Shown piece after piece: positions 12,985 to 26,280 of a DNA stretch of 64,000 bases. The position numbers were made by a program, and so were the translations under genes. Position 1 is the stretch's first letter; every line of letters starts with the position of its first letter. Location: contig OZ025239.1 in assembly GCA_964019155.1 (NCBI GenBank), positions 104,466,798 through 104,530,797 of the forward strand. The letters run 5' to 3'. The notes beneath the pieces are model-generated. The model had not been told where the DNA came from and searched no databases. It saw only the letters and a list, made by a program, of their open reading frames with translations. The stretch is from Osedax fenrisi. Taxonomy: Eukaryota > Annelida > Polychaeta > Sabellida > Siboglinidae.

Positions 12985-13233
12985 CCCTCTCCCTTTCCCT
13001 ATCTCCCTCTCCCTCTCCCTCTCCCTCTCCCTCTCCCCCTCCCTCTCCCTCTCCCCTCCCTCTCCCTCTCCCTCTCCCTCTCCCTCTCCCTCTCCTTCTA
13101 CCTCTACCTCTCCATATCTCTATATCTCTCTCTACCTATCTCTCTCTTTCCCTCTCCCTCTCCCTCTCACTCTCTCTCTCTCTATATATATATCTCTATC
13201 TATAGATAACTATCTATATATATATATATATAT
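12778..13233. repeat. Polypyrimidine CT/CCCT tract with (AT)n
   Basis: About 450 bp of CTCTCT, CCCTCT and ATAT repeats, directly next to the pogo-like element at 13239. All open frames here are low-complexity artefacts. Confidence 0.95.
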
Positions 13234-13238
13234 ATATA

Positions 13239-14334
13239 CAGTGAAAGCCGCTTACGTCGACAGCCACGTACATCGATATTTCGTCTACATCGACATTTCG
13301 AGATATTTTTGTTGGATTTACACCTATTTACATGTAAATTAATCCGCGTACATCGACAATCCACTTATATCGATAATTCGGCATTATCGACATATTTATA
13401 AGGTAATATTTGGAATTGAATCCACTTATATCGACAAATTTGGTTATAAAACAAATTATTTACAAATTTTAATTTGTATGAAAAGTATTCCCATAGTATT
13501 CATTGCTATTCCCCTACTACTTAATATCGTCAGTATATCTATAAATAACTTGAGCTTTAATATCTTAAGTAATTGGTCAATATTTAGATACGCCTACAAA
13601 TATGTATTGTGATATAATTACGTATGTCTTATATCATTTATTAAATTATTGTAACAATGCCAAATCGTAAATTCATTTCTATCGTTGATAATTCTACTGT
13701 TATCAATAATATTAAAAATGGTAAATAGAGAAAGATTTTGGCAGAGGAACTGGGTGTTGGATTGTCTACTATTATAGGATGGATGAAAGATTAGAAAAAT
13801 ATAATAGAAAATAGTAAAATTGTAAATTCAAAAAATGTAAACAAAATAAATTATCACCTTATGATGATGTAGAAAACCCATTATTAACATGGTTTACTGC
13901 AGCAAGACGTGTTGGTCTCCTTTTGAATGATTTTTATTAACTTATATAAATCGTAATTATGATTTATTAGTGTTATTTTGCATACGTTATTACATTTTTA
14001 TATTCAATTATAAAATAAGATTGTTATTGGACAATGAATAGTTGGTAACATAAAATAAAATATAATCCGCTAAACAATCATCGATTACAAAATATTTTTA
14101 GTTTATATATAAACTTTTTAGTAAATACATATTTATTATTTAATAAACATGTAATTAAACCTTTTTTGTTATTATATTATATGCATATATTATATTATTA
14201 CAAACAATTAATTATAAATAAACTAATGCGTTATAGATCATTAGGGCTACGCCCCTATCGCTCATATCGACAATCCGCCTATATCGACATTTTTGGAGCT
14301 TACACAACCATGTCGATGTAAGCGGCTTTCACTG
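13239..14334 (+). mobile_element. Pogo/Tigger-like DNA transposon, deleted
   Basis: Inverted ends CAGTGAAAGCCGCTTACGTC and CAGTGAAAGCCGCTTACATC, both flanked by TA (13237-13238 and 14335-14336). Subterminal copies of TCGACA and TATCGACA motifs continue on both sides. CAGT-starting ends and TA duplication fit pogo-group elements, and the remnant at 13657-13941 supports this. Most of the transposase is missing. Confidence 0.85.
13657..13941 (+). pseudogene. Pogo-like transposase N-terminal remnant
   Basis: From ATG 13657 the frame reads MPNRKF, then VINNIKNGK, a TAG stop, then ILAEELGVGLSTIIGWMKD and another stop: a decayed Psq/CENP-B-type helix-turn-helix. After a frameshift near 13862, DVENPLLTWFTAARRVGLLL matches the second CENP-B-type DNA-binding domain. 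The DDE catalytic core is absent. It is clearly inactive. Confidence 0.7.
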
Positions 14335-14339
14335 TATAT

Positions 14340-15526
14340 ATTATACATATAATACATTGTAGTTATACTTGCATCATTCGCGTTTGTTAAGGATCAATGA
14401 TTACGCTAAGGACATACTTACAATTGAAAGCGTTCGCGAATAATCTCAATTGCCTAATATGTTTAATCTGAATATGAAAAGCGCGGTTATTCGTGAGTGT
14501 GACTTCATCTTTAATATTGCCCCTTAATAAAGTACACACACCTACTGTACACACACCTATGTGTATTCCTATACATATAGGTGCGCTATAGGTGCGCCTT
14601 AGAAAGCATATCCCTATACAACTATAGGAATATAGGCATAGGCTATACGGCTATAGTTCATTATAATTAACTATAGGACATGTCATTTAAAATGAATATA
14701 TATATATATATAAGCGTTTGGTAGGTATAATAAAATGGTATTATAATACGTTAAAATAATAAATACATTACCAAATATGGTTGCATAATACATGGGTTTG
14801 ATATTTAATATTTTAGTTAAGGCTAATATACCTGTACATCTTTATACAAATTGTACCGAACAATTAAAAATGGCCAATGTGGAGACACATATCTCCCCGA
14901 AATAGACCATGCCGCTTTACTTTTTTGTAAATCTTATGATATAATTCAAGTTATCACATTAAACAACACACACACACATGTAACAGCCGTTAGTTGAGAT
15001 ACAGATAGTGTTCAAGTGTCGCAGACACACATCGATATCGAAATGTACAATACATCTTTGTCTGTTCGTTTGATTACAATCGTGTATGACGGATAATATT
15101 ACACTTGTGTATAGGTCGATAACGATAACGAGTGCAATGGGTAGTTGTTATAGAGTGACGATATATCTGACAATTGTAATGATTACTAACTGTTTATACT
15201 TATTTTGAGTAAATAATTATTTATAAAAATATAATAAAATGTAGGGCTATCCTAATGTTACAATAACAATAGTAGTGTTCATTAAGTGCACCGATTGTAC
15301 ATGTAATGTTGGATACAGGTATACATAAGTATATAATTAAATCATGTAATATGAAATTACTACTAATTAAGACAATTGTAAGTTATTGTATTGGATGTTA
15401 TAAGTATCTTATAGGTGATTATTACGACTGCGTGCTTAACTAATAATTATAGATCTACATTAGACTATAAACATTGGCAGGGTATATTCCCCCACGCCCC
15501 CTTTATATTCGTCACTAGTAGTGAGT

Positions 15527-15566
<40 letters not shown>

Positions 15567-16058
15567 TATATCCGGTTTTATAGAAGGTATTGAATATATA
15601 ACTTTATATAACTTATAAACATGGTTAAATATATAATATATAATATAAATAAATTGTTTTAGAAAATTTATAAATAACTCTTCCAATTGTTGGTAATTGA
15701 ATCCTTATATTAAAAATAAAAATACACGAATACGAAATGATTCAGAAATAAATTGTTATATATTACAGAATATCATAACAGGTGTAAAACGTAATTGTTA
15801 ATACGTAACATTACGTTATAAATGATATATCATTTTATCATAATCTATAGGTTTCCTATAATTGAAATGTTATTTAGTATGAAAACAGATTAGATTAATT
15901 ACTTTGATAAACATACATCTTCGATATTGAGACACATAAAATATAAACAGTAAAATAAGAATATATGACATGATGATGAAATAAGGTACCTAGACAGAAG
16001 AAATCTATAGTTCGGGTTATTAGAGGAATACGAATAAACACCTTTTACTATATTATGG

Positions 16059-16110
<52 letters not shown>

Positions 16111-16599
16111 TCTTAACTATATACTATATTACAATAGGTATTGTATACTATATACTATATAGAGTCTATAGTATATAGTCTATACTATATAGTATTATTA
16201 CAAAAACAAAAAGGATATATTATTTGACGGTTATAGACTATATATATATATATATATAGCCTATTGTATATAGCCTATAGTATATATCCTATAGGCTATA
16301 GAATATATATATATATATATATATATATAGCCTATATTCTATATATAGTTAATATTGTAGTTACGTAGTTAAGGGGACATTTAAAGTTACAGTTACAGCC
16401 ATAAAATAAAACAAACGCGATAGAACTGGCTACTTCCGTTAAAGGTTAGAGATACTTAAATAGGTTACATAATTATTATACCTTATAAGGGAGTAATACC
16501 GACCATCAAATGCAGGACCATCAAACCTATATTCATAATTACACAAATAAGCAACATTATATATAGGTATAGTATACTATAGTATACGTTAATTTTAAC

Positions 16600-16643
<44 letters not shown>

Positions 16644-17105
16644 ATAGATCATTGTTTATAACTATGTGTAATCAATGCAATACAAAATGACGTATTATAT
16701 ACCTACTATATTATAGTCTATTATATACCTGCTATATAATACGTATTATACAATATTAGCGACTGTGGCCTTTATTTTAGGACTATGGATTATTTCACAA
16801 ATCTGTGGCGTATTTACACGGTCAATTACATCTGCGTCGTGCGATGATTGTTTCGTCACAGATTCCAATATACGACCGCCATTGCTTCACGAATACATGC
16901 ACAACTTCACGCGTATACTATATACGTATACGACTAAATGTACGACTTTGTCTCGTTGTAGATACGTACGTACCGTGTGAACGCGCACTGGGATAGTATG
17001 AGTATTATTTTATGAACAACATCACACACATTATTATCATACATTATTTCAAATATGATTTCAAATATAATATATATAGGGTACCTATAGAAGTATGTAT
17101 ATATA
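14340..17105. other. Noncoding AT-rich DNA
   Basis: (AT)n tracts at 15533-15561, 16062-16109, 16241-16258, 16303-16327 and 16602-16641, and many short CTATAG palindromes between 16110 and 16340. A short frame near 16765-16996 has no recognisable features. No gene is supported. Confidence 0.65.
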
Positions 17106-17109
17106 TATA

Positions 17110-18039
17110 GGGGAAAGTAATCTAATACGGACACTTTAACAATACATGGTCTCAACATTGTATGAATCATTATTTTTATTCAAAAATTACAATATATTAA
17201 TATTCTATGATTATAGATATTATTGTGATTTTAAAATTTTATTTAATCTTGTTATTCAATAGATAACAGGGGTGTCCGTATTCGGTACCCGTGTCCGAAT
17301 ACGGACACCCTGTGTTATAATACGGATACCCTATATACCACTAGATAAACTATATATTATTGATGAATCAATCAGACAAATTACAATTACATTATTTATA
17401 ATTAATTTTATGAACAATTTATTTTAATTTAATTAGTTAATAATTTATTTATTTTTATTATTTTTTAATTAATAATACAATTTAAGTATCTAAATAATCA
17501 TATTTTTAGATTTAGCTTTATTAGTAGTATTAATAATATAACGCACGCGATTTTTATAAATATCAGAATAGTTCATATGCTGCTCGCTGATTGGTTATAG
17601 GGTGTCCGTATTAATACATCTAGAGTGACCGTATTATCAAGACCTCCTATAACCTCGGTTATAGGATGTCTTGGTATTATGGACTTATATGATATCTAGA
17701 TATATGCTTATAACTTAATTAATATTTGATAACAAATATAGAAATTATATATATATAATTTTAGAATTCTTTATATCTTAATAATATAGTATTATATTTT
17801 GTATCGATACATTTGTATATTCTTGAGAAAGTTTTAAGATGATATTTTTTTTCATAATTTTAAAACGAAATAAAAAAATCAGTTTTTTGGATATATCAGC
17901 AATATTTTGAATACTTAAAAAATAAAAATACTCTTTTAGACTATTTATATAATTATGAATATTTTATTAAATAAACATTTTGTTGTAGGATTTATGGTTT
18001 CTGAGATACCGAGAGTTTCCGTATTCGGTTACTTTCCCC
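17110..18039 (-). mobile_element. TA-flanked MITE, family A, copy 2
   Basis: A 930-bp reverse-oriented relative of 6220-7113, bounded by TA. It starts GGGGAAAGTAATCTAATACG and ends in the inverse of GGGGAAAGTAACCGAATACG. It carries the same internal palindrome (about 17270-17310). Unlike copy 1, it contains a 36-bp palindromic insertion at 17638-17673. Confidence 0.8.
17638..17673. repeat. 36-bp palindrome inserted in the family A MITE
   Basis: CAAGACCTCCTATAACCTC is followed by a nearly perfect inverse. The 7-bp sequence gtattat lies directly on both sides, like a target-site duplication. The related MITE at 6220 has no such insert. Confidence 0.75.
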
Positions 18040-18657
18040 TATATATACAATAGTACACATATAACAGTACATAGATACATATACAAACTTACATATAGCC
18101 TAATTCATATATGTAGGTATACTTACACCCACATTCAATATAAATATATATATAGCTAGATAAACATTGTTTGTGTACCTGATATTCGCTATTTAATATA
18201 TTTTATGAAAATTATATTATAAAAATATTCAGCCTGACAAAAATGTATTAATAATTATTAATAAGATTATAATCTATGCTACAAAAATAAGTTTACCAAC
18301 AATTTGTGTAAATTAAAACTCGCATAAATATTAATATAATGAAAATATTTGATAATTTTATAATTTATTTATAATTATATATTAGAAATACATTTCCATG
18401 ATAATATCAAACAAATAATTAACATAAATGTATATTAGTATAGTTAACAGCGGTAAGATTCGACCACCCAACATCATGTAATTAACGCCATATCACGTAC
18501 CATAGTGACACCTATATTGCATATATTTATAATGTTGATTGCGTATGCTCTCTTCATCTGTTATATAATTATAAAGCTAGATGATCTATGTTCTATGCTT
18601 CCTATATATATATCCTAATACACATATTAATTCGTATAATGCATATATGCATTATAG

Positions 18658-18695
<38 letters not shown>

Positions 18696-19142
18696 GTATA
18701 CCTAATAATAATACATTATTTATTAATGATATAGATATGTATAACAGGTTTAAACATACTAGTAGGCCAGTGTTCTATAGAGTATACTGAGTAGACCAGT
18801 ACATACATGGGATATTAATATTATATGAAATATCTATAGCGATATAACAACATGATAGTGACGTCACCCGTCTGTATAGATAGGGGCATAATACCCTATA
18901 GGGTATACCAATACATTACGTAATATTTATAAGTTAACTATTTCTAAGTTCAATAGTTCATTAGTTCATTATTAATTAATTAAATACGGAGAATTCAAAA
19001 TGTAATATATTAATTAATAAATATTAATTAATTATAATGAATTAATATTTCTGGAATAGCACATGAATGACTAACCACTATTGTATGTATATCGTATACG
19101 CTTGTATTTCTGTAGTTACCGTACTCACTGATATCCGATGGT

Positions 19143-19289
19143 TAGGGGCGCTGGAACGATGGTGTGTATGTAGGGGGGATCAACCAATCAAAATAAATGA
19201 TATGGTAAAAGTGAAAACCAATACATATGAGGTCCCCCTAGATTTTAAAGTTGGGGACATACCCCCGTCCACCATGTTGCAGCCCCCTA
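19143..19289 (-). mobile_element. TAGGGG MITE, copy 2
   Basis: A 147-bp element with inverted ends TAGGGGCGCTGGAAC and TAGGGGGCTGCAAC. On the - strand it shares CACTTTTACC, ATTTATTTTGATTGGTTG and CCCCTACATACA with copy 1. It has about 30 bp more in the middle. Confidence 0.65.
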
Positions 19290-19936
19290 CGGCATAATAA
19301 ATATAAGTATAATTATTGATGTTCAGATTATTTTATCTTTCTATATATGTATATATCCTAATGTATCCTAATATATATATATCGTATGTAATTTTAATTA
19401 ATCGTTAAAATCAATTTATAGAAATATATTTAGCTCGGTTAAATATTATTACAAAATATAGTTATATTGACAAAGTACTACAATAGTTATGCCTACATTT
19501 ATCTAAAAAGTCAATATAATATTCACCTCAAATATCAATATCAATGACCGTGTAATTAAAAAATATATAAAAGAAATTTAGAATTGTATTAATTATTATT
19601 TACAACTTTTGCATTCTGGTGGGTTTAAGTTTGTTATATATAGAATGTAATACTAATGATATCGATATATTATTACGAAATTGATAACAAACTTTAATAG
19701 AATACAATATACATTTTTTGAAAACAAAATTTAAATAGGCTATCGCCTTAACTAATATTGGTGCCTTGTGATAATATAATGTATCTTGAATAGTTTGACC
19801 TCTGGAGAAGTCAAATAGTAGGTGTATAATACCTACTTGTATTAAATAGTACTGGTGATGACCTACTGGTGATGAAAATCAATATAGTAAATAGGCATAT
19901 AGTAAAAACATATATCATTATATTGGTTATATCAAC

Positions 19937-20047
19937 TATATTGGAGTAAAGGCATGGAACGAACTTCCCGATATGCTGCGGTTCACCACATCAATAACCG
20001 AATTCAAGAGATAATTAAAAACTTACCTTTTCTCACCTTATGAATGA
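19937..20047 (+). pseudogene. C-terminal remnant of a LINE ORF2
   Basis: The frame reads GVKAWNELPDML, then SITEFKR, a stop, and LKTYLF. This follows the W-N-x-L-P ... F-K ... L-K pattern that ends many LINE polyproteins. It has one internal stop (20012-20014) and a final TGA at 20045-20047. No other part of the element is recognisable upstream. Confidence 0.55.
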
Positions 20048-20049
20048 TA

Positions 20050-20952
20050 CATTTAACCCTTATTTATTTTCCATCGTTTATTTAATCCATTTAATCACAT
20101 ATTTTGTATGAATGTGTACACACCTTTGTTAACGTTTTTTTTCCGTTTAAAAAGTGTTTAAATCAAAATTAATAAATAATAATATTATTTGATAGGATAG
20201 CACTATGATTAGTAGGTATAGTAGTACTATTTAATATTTATAAGTATTTAATTATTTTAGTAATTTCATTAAGTATTACAAAATTAGATGTGATTATTAC
20301 AAAACCTATCCGTGATCTGTTAACATGGTACAGGTCATGCAACGCCCGAGTTATTGTTTTATTAAATGAAATTAATCGTATGATAAAACAATATTTAGAT
20401 TCTAAATGTGTTTTCCATACTCGTTAATCTTTACACAAAATCTAATGTATTATATTAGTCAAGACAAATACTACCTACTTCTTCATATCTTGATGCAATA
20501 CGACATCAGCTGATCAGCACATTGTTATCGTATATTGCTATCATATACTCGTTCCGATATTCACAGAATATCTCACCACTAGTTGTGTACTACATTGTCC
20601 TACCTATAGGTCCTGTCTATAGACATGATATAACTATAATACTAACAACATATAATCTTGATACCACTATTTTCAAGAATTGCAAACCTACATATGTATG
20701 TTTTTCCGAGACATAATCCATACTAAGTACACCATACCTACGACATAAGTCAACTAAAACTACATTGACTAGAATATCTCCTGACGTATGAGTTACTATG
20801 ATGGTGATAATCGGTTTATTAAGGAACACAATAAGCACCAAAATAAGGTCATGCTACTAATTAGTAGTGATTATTATATACGTATTAATCAACCTATTCT
20901 ACGAGTCCTATTATGTAATCTAATTGACGTGTTTTCTTCGTGTGTAATAATA

Positions 20953-20992
<40 letters not shown>

Positions 20993-22890
20993 ATTGAATC
21001 ACGATATTAATACAAAGTAATACAAATAACGGATACAAATGGACGTCTCGTAGAATTGTACATGTTATACATACACGTGAGGGGCATTCGCTGAGGATCC
21101 CAGGACAGTACAATACAAGTAAGTACATTATTTACTCTTACATGTACGTCGTACATTGTACGTGTCTTTATTTAACCCGATTGCATAATCGTTATTTACA
21201 AACATACTTATTAGATAGATCCGGTACGTCGTACAGTGTCGTACACGGTGTACATCGTACAGTGTACGTCGCTGTCTTACATCTTAATGATCGTGTTCAC
21301 ACGGTGAATATCTGAGATGATAAAGCGTCGTACACTGCATCGTACTTCTACGTCACACACACACTGAACAGGTGGTCGTATATTATAATCTGTTACTAGT
21401 ATATCGTCACAGAGTCTTGTCTGCGACGATTTAGTTACCGTGTTAACGTGACTTATAAAACTTAGCCCGTTCGTGTAAATGTGTATTCATCTTCTTAGTA
21501 AGATCACCAGTTGGGTGTCCTTTAAGTAGGTCAGTAATCTCTCGATATTCGGTGTATACATCAAACTCAATCCACTCTATATCAAGTCATCCACAGCTGT
21601 TCACTAATACGAAGCTGATATATAACTCTACATAAAAAGTACTGGCAACCATTATTCGGATCCTTAACTATTATTACAAAGTATTCGTGCAATACAAGTA
21701 GTTCTCTCTGATAAGTACATCTGTCAAACCATATAATACCGTAGCCACAGCCATATAGTTGCATTTATGGTTACGAAACCAACAACTTATAACATTCCTC
21801 CTATTATCAGCAATGGCGATAAGTTACCCATTCTTAACTTTGTAGTTAGTGTTGATGACATTAGTTTATTTACTACACAAATAAACACCACTATAAATAG
21901 TAGTGTTTAAATTATTCACTTATTATAATACGTATTTTTATATCGACACCTCATACAACACCTATATTATATAGGCTATATAACTATACTTCCTTCTATA
22001 GACTACTGTAATAATGTATTATCCAATATCACATTCGAATATATATCAAACTTCAAACCATACATAATTATATTAATATGGAACATATGTTTAATCAGTT
22101 ACTATACCCACATATCACCCTATGCTCATATAACCTCCACATAAATTACTGGCAATGTAAATAACTCCATAGATTACCCACAGACAATGATACCACACAC
22201 ATACTGAGTCGGGTCAAATATGATCCGTGTAAATATAAGCTTATATACACTAGTGTAATTTAAGTTTGAATGTATATTTTCATTGAATATTGGATAATTA
22301 ATTCAGGATGTATAACTACTTGGCATGTCTTCTCACTTAATAACTATCATTACTCTGACCACTCGATCCACCAAAACACTCGTACGGTATGAGTCATACT
22401 AAACACTTTATCACACACACATATCCCATTCACTCTTGTAAAACACGTACATAGGATATATATATATATATAACCCAACAAATATATATATATTCCCACC
22501 ATATGAAATACAATTCCATAACTATAACGTTGTACCATATCAACACCGTCAGTAGAAGCTCACCTATACACTCTTTACCCTACCTGATAGTCACCCCCTC
22601 AGTGAGGGGCCCTCACCCTCTCAGGAATAGCGATCGAATGCATAATGTATACAGCTTCAGTCTTTGGAAACAGGACAATAAAGTAGGGTAGTAAAATATA
22701 AGAAATATATTACATAATTATATTTTCAATAATTGATTAATTTAAATTTAATAATAAATAATACTAAAAAACAAATATATTTATATTACCAATGTTTCTA
22801 GAAGGAATCTTTATATTCATATACTAATGGGGTCAATTCCCCTTCCTCATATTTTTGCACCACTATCTATATACGCACACACACACATAC
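20050..22890. other. Noncoding DNA, no gene recognised
   Basis: (AT)n(GT)n at 20949-20990 and (AT)n at 22890-22934. Region 21130-21370 is rich in GTAC/CGTAC words (cgtacagtgtcgtacac and similar), an imperfect local repeat. Nothing is coding. Confidence 0.6.
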
Positions 22891-22891
22891 A

Positions 22892-22935
<44 letters not shown>

Positions 22936-22937
<2 letters not shown>

Positions 22938-23055
22938 GATGATGATGATGATTTTATTTAAACACTAATTCAATTATAACCTTATTATATTGTGACATAA
23001 TACATAAAATAAATTGTATAAAATTAATGTTTTTAAGGTTACTAAAGGAAGTTAT
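22936..23055 (-). mobile_element. 3' tail of a LINE ending in ATC triplets
   Basis: On the - strand the sequence ends TTTAAATAAAATCATC and then runs into ATC triplets next to an (AT)n tract. A closely similar tail (gatgatttatttaacac on +) occurs at about 41209-41240. It is probably the 3' end of the element whose endonuclease fragment lies at 23179-23409. Confidence 0.5.
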
Positions 23056-23178
23056 TTTTCTAATAACTTTAGGGGTATTTATGTTTATGATAAAATAAAT
23101 GGCATAATAGTCAGTAATGAGTGTTGTGTTAGTAGTAGGGCAGTAATTAATAACAAGTCGAGGATTGTAAATATGAGG

Positions 23179-23409
23179 TCATGATTGTGACCGTGAGTAG
23201 GTGTGTTGGGAAGATGTTATGTTGATGGAGATTAAATTGATTGAAAAGGTCTTTGAAATAGGAGTGGAGTGTTTATCAGAATAAAAGTTAAAGTCGCCAG
23301 TAAGAATTGTAGTACGAGACAAATATTCGAGAAGGACATATGTTAGTTCGTTAAGAAATATATTATAATATTTATTAGGTGTCTGTAACAAGTAATTATA
23401 GTAAAACAT
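23179..23409 (-). pseudogene. LINE endonuclease fragment
   Basis: A 76-aa frame with the motif TILTGDFNFYSDKH, matching the GDFN catalytic block of LINE AP endonucleases. It is preceded by a QTPNKYYNIFLNEL stretch in the position where YRPP and the FL.EL helix normally lie. The rest of the element is missing. About 240 bp further along the - strand the sequence ends in ATC triplets (22936-22953), so this is an internally deleted copy. Confidence 0.6.
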
Positions 23410-24487
23410 GTTGAGTTATTAACAATTAGTTTGGTGAGTAATAGTTCACAATTGGTCAATGTAATGGTTTTGGTATATGTGATCTTGTATGTAAAGTCGG
23501 TGAGAAGGGCAACACCACCATCATTATTAAATTAAGAAAACATTAAATGCATCAATTAAATGAAAGGTTATATATGTTGGCTGACAATACTAAGAAAATA
23601 TATCTTTTATCATGGAAAAACCAGATTCTTGAATTATTTTCACATGTATTTTAAGAGAAATTGTTAAACAAATAAATGGTTACTACTAGTAATGTAAATT
23701 ATGAAATCTAAAAATTAAAATCTAAAGAATGATGCAGTCTCAGTCTCAGTCACCTAAAGTCTCATATCGGCTCGGGCTCGTTTTTCTGAAAATAAAAGTC
23801 TCGACTCGGCATCAATAACCAAAAGACTCGGTTTGGCATCAAAAAGCTCGCAATCATTTACATCACTATAGTGATCTATAGATGCTACAGTATAATGTGC
23901 GACGGCGCATAGGATATTGCAGGTAATTAAAGTTTTATATAAGGATTATAATTATTATAAATTAATAATTAATTATATTACAAAACTTTCCAGGAAACGA
24001 ACTACTATCGATATGCATATCAATATACATGTGTTCTGCATGTGTTCTGCATATCAAAGAAAACCTCAAAGTTACTAGATTAAATTTGTTAATATAAAAT
24101 CCTATGCGTAGATCTATACTAAATTATTAATACAAAGGTAGAAACTATAGCATATATGATGATGATGATGATATTGAGTTTATTAGCACTAAAATAGGGT
24201 CATGTAGACCCCTTCGCTCGTGCGGGAAGAAAATAATAATAAAATAATAGTAATACGATAATAATTTGATAATAATATACATTCAATATACAACGGAAAA
24301 ACAATAATAAACAATATAAAGGACTATTATATACTACAGTCTGCATTGATATGGTGTAGTTGTATATACTACAGACTGCATTGATATAGTATAGTGTTAT
24401 ATAATAATAAGATAATAATAATACAATAACGATTTAATAATGATATAAATTTAATATAACACGGATACAAATAATAAGTTGGATGAT

Positions 24488-26278
24488 TTAATGATTATGG
24501 GTAGAGAGAAAAGAAGAAGTAAGATTTATAAATCTTTTGTGGGATCTAATAGAACGAATGGTAGGAGGGAGGGAATTCCATAGGGTTGGACCGGAATTTT
24601 TAAAAGCTCTAGAATTTAGGGAAGTTTTACTAGAGTTCTGGGAGATAAGTAGAGGAGCATTTTGGTAACGAAGAGAAGATAATATAGTACGTTTTTTAAT
24701 TAGATCAGAGATATAGCTAGGGGTAAAAGAATATATTGATTTATGGATTATAGATAGTATACGTAATTTACACCTGAGGGAGAAGGGTAGCCACATACGA
24801 GATGATTGATGAGATGTTGTAGTAGAGTGATCCAGTCGAGTTAAACAGTAAGTAGTACGTATTGAGGAACGGATAATCCGATTAAGTGGAGCAGTAGCTT
24901 TAGCAGGAAGTAAATTCAGTAGGGAAGAACAGTAGTCAATACGTGAAAGTACAAGAGCATTAATTAGAGTTTTAGTAAGGTTTCTGGAAAGTGATGTCCG
25001 TATTTTTTTAATTCTGAAGAGATGAAAGTTGGATGATTTTGTAATGGATGATATGTGATTCTTAAATGATAATTTGTCATCAAATACTAATCCTAGGTTT
25101 TTGGAGGAATGAGAAGGAGAAATAATCATGTTATTTAGAGTAAAGTTTGGAAAGGAAGTTTCAGAAGTAGATATGTTAAGTACAGTAGTCTTAGAGGAAT
25201 TAATTAGTAGTTTATTGGAGAGGAGCCATAATCTTATGGAGTTAGCACACTCGATTAATTCAGAGTTAATGGTATTATGAGAATTTATAGGGAAAAAGGT
25301 AAACAGTTGGATATCATCAGCAAAAATATGGTAGTGGATATTTGGAAATTTCTTAATTAGATCAGCAATAGGGCGGATATAAATAGAAAAGAGGGATGGA
25401 CCTAGAACAGATCCTTGGGGAATACCGTGGTTAAGAGGAGAAAGAGGCGAGTAAGATTTGTCAATCATAATAGAGATATTCCTGTTAGTGAGATATGAAG
25501 TAAACCATTTTAATGCTAAGCCAGATATACCCATTAAAGTAAGTCGCGAGATTAATATGTTATGGTCCAGGGTATCAAAAGCAGATGATAGATCAAGTAG
25601 GATTAGCTGACAACACGTGTTGCTATTTAAGGTAGATAATATAGTGTCAGTAATACGTAGGAGAGCTGTTTCGGTTGAATGACCCTTACGAAAAGCGCTT
25701 TGAAACGGGTCGAAAAGATTATTTTTATTTACATGGGCTATGAGTTGTTTGGAAACAATTCTTTCTAATATTTTACTTAATAAGGGTAGGTGGGAGATCG
25801 GGCGATAATTGCTAAATGAGTTTGGGTCTAAGTTTTGTTTTTTTAGAATAGGGGATATTATGGCAGTCTTGAGACAGGGTGAAACTTGGCCAGAGTTTAG
25901 TGAGTTCGCAATAATATCCAAGAAAATAGGAGAAAATAAGGGTGAAAGTTTGTGATATAATGATAAAGGTAGGGGATCAGTGGGGGAGGTACAGTGAGAT
26001 TTCATGAGTAGGTCATTTACTTCATACAGTGAAGGAATAGTGAATGTACTTAATGAGTCAATATGATGGGTAATATATATGGTAGGATTGAGTATGGGTT
26101 GAGTAGATGCGCAAATAATATTATTAATGCTTGCAATTTTATGGTTAAAGAATTTTTCAAAAAGAGAACACAGTTGAAAATTTGACGTGTTAGGTAAAAT
26201 GGGGAGGATTTTTTCATCTGGAGGAGAGAGAATTTTATTTGCTATTTTAAATAATTTGCGAGGATTGGAGGATATCAA
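24488..26278 (-). pseudogene. LINE ORF2, reverse transcriptase part
   Basis: A 596-aa open frame. RT blocks in order: NYRPIS (aa 157-162), DLSSAFDTLDH (229-239), GIPQGSVLGPSLF (285-297) and the catalytic FADD (319-322). A C-terminal region follows with the WNSLP-type motif near the end (SGPTLWNSLPPTIRS) that is usual in CR1/L2/Rex-type elements. It would copy the element's RNA at the nicked target. The frame continues upstream of 26278 as far as the frameshift, so its true N-terminal neighbour is the endonuclease. Otherwise it is uninterrupted. Confidence 0.88.
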
Positions 26279-26280
26279 TG

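Noticed and set aside
12754..13209. Ser/Leu/Pro-rich open frame of 151 codons
   Set aside because: Translation of a CT microsatellite.
16765..16996. Two overlapping frames of 60-70 codons
   Set aside because: No recognisable motif, no splice context and no GC contrast with flanks.
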